From: a virus
Length of the DNA stretch: 64,000 bases
Virus record (IMG/VR): IMGVR_UViG_3300017613_002552
Location: 1 to 64,000 of that record
Strand: one strand, 5' to 3'
A program made the position numbers and the translations under genes. Positions 58,927-64,000 of this stretch are shown here, piece by piece. The notes beneath the pieces were generated by a model that was not told the DNA's origin, did not search any database, and worked only from the letters and a program-made list of their open reading frames with translations. Every line of letters starts with the position of its first letter. Positions within the stretch are counted from its first letter, which is position 1.

Positions 58927-59883
58927 ATGGAGTCTTTTAGCTTTACATGGGGCGGCGAGATGGAGGGCCTTGGTCACGTCCAGGTCTTCCGCTTCATGCT
59001 CTCAACATACGCCAGGCTTGGAATCACAAGACAGGAAATGCTTTGCATAATTCACCTTGCGAGCTATCACTACAACTCCGCAACTGGAAAGAGTAAACCA
59101 TCTCGCAGATCGATTGCCGATGAAATGGGTTACGGCAGCGAGGCGCGGATCAGTGAACTAACCAAGAGCCTCGAAAAAAAGGGAATGCTCGAAATAACGA
59201 GACGTTCCGGCGCGAGAAGTATCTACGATGGTTCCCCATTCGCAAAAAGAGCGTTTGCGCTATGGAAAAAAGACCCCTACGGAAAAGCGGACCCCTCCGT
59301 AAAACCGGATGGGACCCCTACGGAAAAGCGTACGGGACCCCTCCGCAAAAGCGTACACGAAGAAGAAGAAAAGAAGAAGAAAGAAGAAGAGGCTCCCCCC
59401 TCTTTTCAGGAAGACTTTCACATTCAAGTTTACTTCAAAGATAAGTCCGTAGACTCTATGGGCAAGGTCACATCTCCTCCGTGGTCCGTCGAGTGCCAGG
59501 AGTGTGGATCAGCGGTAAGAATAAACGCACTCGATACAGAAAAAGAATGTTTCGCCTGCGGTATTCATTCCTACTCCCTGACAAAACACAGACCAAAGGC
59601 TAAAGTGACAGTTCACCCCGCCGTTCTTGCGTACAGAAAGAAAGCTGGCAAAACACCAAATCCAGAACAGATCGCACTCATTGAGCAAACAGTGACCGAT
59701 GTCCAATTTTGGACTGAGGTTGTTTCGGGATACTTGGCGGCGGGTTGGTATGCAGGGAGCGTAGACACCATGCTCGAATACTACGACCGCAGAGAAATAC
59801 CGAAGAGGGGCGGCAAAAAGAAGGAACCAAAGAAATCACCGATTGTGAAGGAAGGCAACGTTCACATAATCAAAACAGGATAA
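58927..59883 (+). CDS. Replication initiator with internal origin (lambda O-like layout)
   Basis: 318 residues. N-terminal winged helix (LGITRQEMLCIIHLASYHYN; PSRRSIADEMGYGSEARISELTKSLEKKGMLEITRRSG) is the DnaD/lambda O type of DNA-binding domain. The middle (residues 115-155) is coded by four DNA iterons and a purine tract and is low-complexity Lys/Glu. The C-terminal part has a CQECG/CFACG zinc ribbon and a helical end that may bind helicase. Followed directly by the DnaB-like gene. Initiator and origin in one gene is as in lambda. Confidence 0.75.
   Translation: MESFSFTWGGEMEGLGHVQVFRFMLSTYARLGITRQEMLCIIHLASYHYNSATGKSKPSRRSIADEMGYGSEARISELTKSLEKKGMLEITRRSGARSIYDGSPFAKRAFALWKKDPYGKADPSVKPDGTPTEKRTGPLRKSVHEEEEKKKKEEEAPPSFQEDFHIQVYFKDKSVDSMGKVTSPPWSVECQECGSAVRINALDTEKECFACGIHSYSLTKHRPKAKVTVHPAVLAYRKKAGKTPNPEQIALIEQTVTDVQFWTEVVSGYLAAGWYAGSVDTMLEYYDRREIPKRGGKKKEPKKSPIVKEGNVHIIKTG
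59272..59392 (+). other. Likely replication origin: four 18-bp iterons plus purine tract
   Basis: Iterons at 59272-59289, 59290-59307, 59313-59330 and 59336-59353 share GACCCCT(A/C)CG(N)AAAA(G/C)CG. Starts are 18, 23 and 23 apart, so they fall in all three reading frames of the gene; conservation is therefore in the DNA. A 34-base purine-only tract (59359-59392) follows directly, as the A-rich strand follows the iterons in lambda. Confidence 0.75.
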
Positions 59884-59892
59884 GGAGAAGGA

Positions 59893-60912
59893 ATGAGTAC
59901 ATTTCAAATCCAAGATATCATCTATACATCTGATCAATTAGCAACGCAACACGTTCTGAACGCAGAAAAAATTCAGAGTGAGCCCGGAATCACGTGGGGC
60001 ATCGACGCCATAGATGCCCGTGCGCGTGGGGGAGTATTGCCAATGCGCGGCGGGGATGTGGCACTGATCGTTGGTCGCCCAGGAGACGGAAAAAGCACGA
60101 TCCTCTCTTACCTTGCCATGAATGAAGCAATGAAAATCATGGAAGCAGGTCTGGACCAAAAAGAGACCGTCATCTACGCTACCTGGGAAGGCACAGTTGA
60201 TATGATCTATGGCTCTATCATGTCTAGTGTGAGTATGCAGAACGGCAACAATGGATACACAAGTTCAGATTTTTATTGGGGCGAAGTGGACCTTGGCGTC
60301 GTACAGGCAAACGTAGCTATTCATGGAATTCTCCCAATCACCATGATAGGCTTTTCTACATTCAGAAAAAACCCAAGTATTAGGCTCACGCTCGATGTTC
60401 TCCTTGGCGCAATCCGAGCCATCCAGCAAGGAAAAGGCATAGCGAAAAGGAAAGTCACAATGGTTTGTGCCGACTACCTGCAACTTATTCCGTGCGCCGA
60501 CAATGTTGAGCGCACAACACAGGTCTCCAGAGCAATTGAGGGTGCAAAGCTTGTTGGAATAGATATAGATGCACCCTTCTACCTGGGCGCACAGGCGCAC
60601 AGGCGCGTAGATGACTATGGCGTGAAACTGGCAAGGATGAACGATGTTCAGTGGTCTTCCCAGGCAGAGCAGCACACAGATAAACAGTTTTCCATTTGGA
60701 GGCCCTGGAGAACCGAGGATGTTCCACAAGTTACGGCGAATGAGGCCGTTCAGATTGAAGTGCATGGGAGAAGGTACGATCTGACTCAGCAGCTACTCTT
60801 TATGGAAATGCTGAAACAGCGCGGAGATAGCGGACGACATCTTTGGGCACTCTACCTTCGCCCAGAGCTTCTGCGTCTCGCAGAATTCGAGATCGACATT
60901 GAGGAGGTATGA
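59893..60912 (+). CDS. dnaB: Replicative helicase, DnaB-like C-terminal domain
   Basis: 339 residues, ATG after AAGGAGAAGG. RecA-fold core with Walker A GRPGDGKST (61-69), then VIYATWEGTVDMIYGSI, Walker B-like MVCADYLQLIP and GAQAHRR (arginine/sensor region), matching DnaB-family helicases. The N-terminal domain is short, so the primase- and loader-binding collar is reduced. It unwinds DNA at the fork and probably is loaded by the initiator upstream. ATGA overlap with primase gene. Confidence 0.8.
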   Translation: MSTFQIQDIIYTSDQLATQHVLNAEKIQSEPGITWGIDAIDARARGGVLPMRGGDVALIVGRPGDGKSTILSYLAMNEAMKIMEAGLDQKETVIYATWEGTVDMIYGSIMSSVSMQNGNNGYTSSDFYWGEVDLGVVQANVAIHGILPITMIGFSTFRKNPSIRLTLDVLLGAIRAIQQGKGIAKRKVTMVCADYLQLIPCADNVERTTQVSRAIEGAKLVGIDIDAPFYLGAQAHRRVDDYGVKLARMNDVQWSSQAEQHTDKQFSIWRPWRTEDVPQVTANEAVQIEVHGRRYDLTQQLLFMEMLKQRGDSGRHLWALYLRPELLRLAEFEIDIEEV

Positions 60913-61838
60913 CGGTGATTGATGCAGTTGAAATTGCAGCGAGGCACTTTCAGGTCAATTTCATCCCAGATGGCAGAGGGGAATTCAGGAGCGACGGCGG
61001 TTGCCCCTGGTGTGGGGATGGCGGCAAGGGGCGACACTCACGCCGGTTTAAGTTGTTTGTCAACGGCAGATCAGGGCCAAGGGTTTGGTGCCGCTCCTGC
61101 GGCAAGAAAGCATTCATTGACTCCTTAGATAAACAGAAGCCCCTCACAGCAGAGGAACGGCTCGTTCTCAAAAAAGCAGCAGAAGAACGGCGAGCGAGGG
61201 AGCTTGCTGACCAAATAGATGCGCTTGAACGAATCAAGTCAATGGACGTTCATCTTCGTTATCACGAGGCGTTGACGCCAAGTGCCTATGAGTACTGGAT
61301 AACGCAGGGCATCTCCCCAAGCTCCATGAATCACTATAAACTTGGGTTTTGCGACAAGTGCCCAACAGCGCCTTACTCCTCATCTCACACGATCCCCGTT
61401 GTGTGGCGCGACGAGTTGTGGAACGTCAGGCATGTTCTGACGAACCCAAACGGACAAGGGAAGTACCGGCCACAAATGGGAGGGCTGCCCATTACACTCT
61501 TCAACGCCGATATGCTTGACATCGGCGGGGAAGAGTGTATGCTTGTAGAGGGGGAAAAGAAGGCAATGGTAGTCCAGGAGAGGACAGGAATCCCCACAAT
61601 TGGAACGATGGGCAAGCAGGTTTTTCTCCCTCACTGGACCAAGTACTTCGATGACTACAAAACTGTATACGTTGCCTTCGATCCAGATGCCTACGAGGAG
61701 GGTTTAAGGGTTGCGTCTCTCCTGAATGGCAAATCGAGACTCGCTTCAATCCCTGTGAAGCCGGACGACTTTTTTGTCTTGCACGGCGGGACCGTGGATG
61801 GATTCAGAAAGTTCCTCGATCTCGCTAGACCGGTATGA
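60909..61838 (+). CDS. DnaG-like primase with zinc finger and Toprim
   Basis: 309 residues. N-terminal zinc site C32, C35, H43, C61, C64 (CPWCGDGG ... VWCRSCG); Toprim core with VEGEKKAM (213-220, catalytic Glu 214) and AFDPDAYEEG (Asp 258 and 260). It lacks a full RNA polymerase domain of bacterial DnaG, like compact phage primases. Coupled to the helicase by an ATGA overlap, so both subunits likely work together at the fork. Confidence 0.8.
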   Translation: MTVIDAVEIAARHFQVNFIPDGRGEFRSDGGCPWCGDGGKGRHSRRFKLFVNGRSGPRVWCRSCGKKAFIDSLDKQKPLTAEERLVLKKAAEERRARELADQIDALERIKSMDVHLRYHEALTPSAYEYWITQGISPSSMNHYKLGFCDKCPTAPYSSSHTIPVVWRDELWNVRHVLTNPNGQGKYRPQMGGLPITLFNADMLDIGGEECMLVEGEKKAMVVQERTGIPTIGTMGKQVFLPHWTKYFDDYKTVYVAFDPDAYEEGLRVASLLNGKSRLASIPVKPDDFFVLHGGTVDGFRKFLDLARPV

Positions 61839-62182
61839 AATCGAGGCCAGTAGAGCTTAAAAGTACAACTACAGAGATACAAACGCCATCCGGCGATATC
61901 TTTGTCACGCTCGGTTATAGGAGCGAGGAATTATTTGAAATCATTGTCAACGGCGGAAAGAGGGGGTCTGAAGTCTATGCCTTTACCGAGGCGCTGTGCA
62001 GGCTAATGAACATAATTTTGAGACTAGAGGGCCATGAAGATAGTACCGAGAGAGTTTGGGAGATCGTAGGGCAGTTAGGTGGTATCGGCGGCTCGCGTCA
62101 GTTTGCGCTTGGCGACGATGGCCCAAGGTCTCTACCAGATGCCATAGCAATACTGCTAGAAAAGAAGGTTCAAAATGGATGA
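61835..62182 (+). CDS. Stand-alone TSCPD-domain protein (NrdJ C-terminal-like)
   Basis: 115 residues in an ATGA overlap with the primase. GDIFVTLGYRSEELFEIIVNGGKRGSEVYAF and ALCRLMNIILRLEG, then LGGIGGSRQFALG and SLPDAIAILL match the TSCPD domain otherwise seen at the C-terminus of B12-dependent ribonucleotide reductase. The usual Cys pair for reduction is absent. It stands alone within the replication block, so a role in nucleotide supply or regulation is likely but unproven. Confidence 0.7.
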   Translation: MKSRPVELKSTTTEIQTPSGDIFVTLGYRSEELFEIIVNGGKRGSEVYAFTEALCRLMNIILRLEGHEDSTERVWEIVGQLGGIGGSRQFALGDDGPRSLPDAIAILLEKKVQNG

Positions 62183-62930
62183 TTTCGATAGGCTTGTGGC
62201 GAGCTTGCCCGATCCAGAAACAGACGAAAAACCACCACCGGTCATGGCGACCAGTGACGAAGTTGCTCAATCGGCCAGGGACTCTGCCTTTATGTCCGCG
62301 CTCCTCGATCCAAAAAACGATTCAGAGGATAGGGTCAAGTATGTTTTAACCAAGGCAAAGTTCGGGCGCGGCGGGAAAGAGATTTTCGGAGCAGCGCTGG
62401 AGAAAGATGGCGATTGGGAAACCAGTGCGAGCGGTAGAGACTTTTACAGGAAGCGCACTGCTGATTTTCGTGGTGGCGTGTATATCGATGAGGGCGATGA
62501 GCACAGAAGCGCCGTTTTTGTCGAAGTCAAAGGCATTTCGCCGGACAAGTCCTTTGCCCTGAGTAGGTTGACGAAGCCGCCAAGCAGTAGTGGGCCTAGC
62601 CAGTACAAAAAGCTGACAGAGCGCTACCTTGGCGGGGATGTAGTTTGGCTGGCGCTATGCTGGTGGGATGCAGTGCCCTGGTCAGAGCCAGTTGACCTAA
62701 AGCAGAGAACACGCACCATCAAAAAGTGGAGAAGTCCCGATGTTAAGCTAACAATCACCCTGATCAGATGGGGCGAGTTCACTGAGGAGATCATGCCGAG
62801 CTTGAGATACAAATCCATCCGACAGAAAGATAGGCACCTGCTCGATCATTGTCGAATTTACAAAAAGGGGAGCATGTGGGCATTATGTCCGAACCATTGG
62901 TGGCTCGACACTCAGCAGCCAAAGTCGTAG
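62175..62930 (+). CDS. PD-(D/E)XK nuclease, RecU/Holliday resolvase-like
   Basis: 251 residues. The nuclease core: TADFRGGVYID (metal Asp), SAVFVEVKGIS (E-x-K), then FALSRLTKPPSSSGPSQYKKLTERYLGGDVVWLALCWWD, the helix-strand order of RecU-type resolvases. N-terminal 80 residues hold a charged acidic start. In phages such enzymes cut branched DNA before packaging. It overlaps the next small gene. Confidence 0.6.
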   Translation: MDDFDRLVASLPDPETDEKPPPVMATSDEVAQSARDSAFMSALLDPKNDSEDRVKYVLTKAKFGRGGKEIFGAALEKDGDWETSASGRDFYRKRTADFRGGVYIDEGDEHRSAVFVEVKGISPDKSFALSRLTKPPSSSGPSQYKKLTERYLGGDVVWLALCWWDAVPWSEPVDLKQRTRTIKKWRSPDVKLTITLIRWGEFTEEIMPSLRYKSIRQKDRHLLDHCRIYKKGSMWALCPNHWWLDTQQPKS

Positions 62931-63082
62931 ATAGGCAGCAGGGTGTTTTGCTCAAAGCAGCTAGGCATTCATTAAGGGCAGCAGTTGGCATTTATAAAAA
63001 GCTTGGTCATGGGTTGACAAGTGTCGAATGCACCCTCAAAGAAGAATGGGAAAGCTGCCATATCCCAAGTAGTGAGCGGTGA
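62885..63082 (+). CDS. Small basic hypothetical protein
   Basis: 65 residues from ATG 62885; GGGGAG stands near 62870. Basic and helical (RHSAAKVVDRQQGVLLKAARHSLRAAVGIYKKLG). Overlaps the nuclease end by 46 bases in another frame. Not recognised; moderate trust. Confidence 0.4.
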   Translation: MSEPLVARHSAAKVVDRQQGVLLKAARHSLRAAVGIYKKLGHGLTSVECTLKEEWESCHIPSSER

Positions 63083-63203
63083 TACAGAAGCCTACACAAT
63101 AAACGTATCGACTTGCTGCGCGATCTACTTGGAAGAAAGGTGGTGGTGTAAAGAGAATCTGAATTGTTTTTCGCAGAATGCACCGGGGCACAAGGGAGGG
63201 TAA
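63021..63203 (+). CDS. Doubtful small ORF with Cys cluster
   Basis: 60 residues from GTG 63021, overlapping the previous gene by 62 bases and lacking a clear ribosome site. Contains CCAIYLEERWWCKENLNC. In the adjoining frame a TTG-started 36-residue ORF (about 63163-63273) with CTGAQG, CKARGGC and LKPRAEL, in the style of a Mu Com-type zinc protein, also exists; at most one is likely to be real. Confidence 0.25.
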   Translation: MSNAPSKKNGKAAISQVVSGDTEAYTINVSTCCAIYLEERWWCKENLNCFSQNAPGHKGG

Positions 63204-63213
63204 TCCGGTGCAA

Positions 63214-63265
63214 GGCGCGGGGCGGATGTAAAGAGGTCATAGAGCCCACGCTGAAACCCCGCGCC
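63214..63265 (+). repeat. GC-rich inverted repeat before hydrolase gene
   Basis: GGCGCGGGG (63214-63222) and CCCCGCGCC (63257-63265), perfect over 9 bp, loop 34, followed by GAGCTTTAG. No T run, so not a standard terminator. It lies in the 220-base gap before the gene at 63300, which otherwise shows only the doubtful small ORFs. Confidence 0.4.
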
Positions 63266-63299
63266 GAGCTTTAGATGTATTCGTAGGAGGGGGGGAAGT

Positions 63300-64000
63300 A
63301 TGAAGAAGAAATCGAGAAGATACATAGCAATACTTGCAGTCATAATCATCGTGCTCATCGTTTCTACCATGATTGCATCCGTTATCCAACAGCAGAGCCC
63401 AACAGCAGATTCCATAACAATCAATAGGGTGTTTGTCTCGCCCCTGTATGACAACGGTGCCTTCTTGCCCAAGGTGACAATTGAACAGGGGCAAGAATGC
63501 CCGATCAAGCAGCCAGGCTTTGGCGTGTGTAAACAAAAGGCAAATTGCGAAGAGCTTTCTGCACTGAATCCGTCTTGGTATGTCAATTCTTTTGGAATAC
63601 AATTACCATCAGATATGTGTCCTGGGTATATCTATGGGAGCACGATGGTTCCATATTTCGCATACCCATTCCAAGTGAGAGATCAGTGGCCTTTACTCAC
63701 CGAGCCTGAGAAAGAGAATATAGACTACCTTATGTTCTCTAATGAATGGGATATAGGAACCTACGGCATTGGTGATTGGAGAGAAGCGGTAGCAGACTAT
63801 ATTCCATTCCTTCAGGAAGCAGTAGCTAATGGCACAATCGTTGTCGGTCCATTCCCTGCCGAAAAACAGGACTTCTATGGAGATTTTTGGAATGAGGTAG
63901 AAAGCCAGAGTGGTTGGTTGCCAGCTTGGAGCCAGGTTAGGGCCGGGGTACACTGCTATTATGGTCATTCTTGCACTGACAAGTTGTGGGAAGCCTGGGA
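63300..64000 (+). CDS. Membrane-anchored, possibly glycoside-hydrolase-like protein (cut by window end)
   Basis: ATG 63300 after GGAGGGGGG. Frame open to the window edge, 233 residues visible. Basic start and one hydrophobic helix (YIAILAVIIIVLIVSTMIASV) make a signal anchor or lipid-free export signal. The rest looks extracytoplasmic, with several Cys. The part YLMFSNEWDIGTYGIGDW and GTIVVGPFPAEKQDFYGDFW resembles the SNEWD-like strand ends of TIM-barrel glycosidases. An envelope-acting enzyme or surface protein of the infected cell is possible; family unconfirmed. Confidence 0.5.
   Translation, partial: MKKKSRRYIAILAVIIIVLIVSTMIASVIQQQSPTADSITINRVFVSPLYDNGAFLPKVTIEQGQECPIKQPGFGVCKQKANCEELSALNPSWYVNSFGIQLPSDMCPGYIYGSTMVPYFAYPFQVRDQWPLLTEPEKENIDYLMFSNEWDIGTYGIGDWREAVADYIPFLQEAVANGTIVVGPFPAEKQDFYGDFWNEVESQSGWLPAWSQVRAGVHCYYGHSCTDKLWEAW

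Overview
The window is a long stretch of a tailed double-stranded DNA phage with siphovirus-type morphogenesis genes. It has a long tape-measure gene, tail-assembly chaperones joined by a -1 frameshift, and no sheath gene was seen. It could instead be a prophage, but no integrase, repressor cassette or bacterial flank is visible. The capsid set is lambda/Mu-like: gpE-type major capsid, gpD-type decoration protein, Mu I-type protease/scaffold and a DUF935/Mu gp29-like portal. Genes are tightly packed, often with ATGA or TAATG overlaps and AGGAGG ribosome sites. TAA, TAG and TGA all end genes, so the standard bacterial code applies. The host cannot be named from the sequence. Sigma-70 promoters (TTGACA-17-TATAAT) and strong Shine-Dalgarno sites show only an ordinary bacterium. 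Both window ends cut through genes, so the genome extends beyond the window.

Layout. (A) 1-15.7 kb, plus strand: small zinc-ribbon and HNH proteins, tRNA-Met, SbcD, Dam-type methylase, a sigma-like protein overlapping a sliding-clamp-like protein, a possible annealing protein, a DUF932 protein, SbcC and a winged-helix regulator. (B) 51.06-15.7 kb, minus strand: the late operon read leftwards: small and large terminase, giant portal fusion, small neck or adaptor proteins, LamG adhesin-like protein, holin-like and coiled-coil membrane proteins, a glycosyltransferase, protease/scaffold, decoration, capsid, connectors, tail tube, chaperones, tape measure, tail-tip proteins and a 1911-residue fibre. 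(C) 51.1-56.4 kb, plus strand: a divergent early region with two regulators and a sugar-modification cluster (three glycosyltransferase or methyltransferase-type enzymes plus a fourth methyltransferase). (D) 56.4-64 kb, plus strand: accessory small genes, then the replication block: initiator with an internal iteron origin, DnaB-like helicase, primase, TSCPD protein, RecU-like nuclease, and a membrane-anchored hydrolase-like gene cut by the window end.

Transcription diverges from back-to-back sigma-70 promoters at 51.07-51.13 kb. The late operon meets the left plus-strand operon at 15.6-15.7 kb, where a terminator lies inside the end of a coding gene.

Main discoveries: a portal protein carrying two duplicated HExxH metallopeptidase-like domains around a membrane segment and a DnaJ-type J domain; four 18-bp iterons plus a purine tract inside the initiator gene, read in all three frames, as in lambda O; a nonamer CGGCGAGAG found 14 times on the plus strand and not seen on the other strand, regardless of gene direction; a three-copy non-canonical promoter motif in a phage that encodes its own sigma-like protein beside a clamp; two related promoter-short RNA-terminator cassettes; and two genes interrupted by in-frame stop codons. 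No DNA polymerase, integrase, CRISPR array or IS element was recognised.
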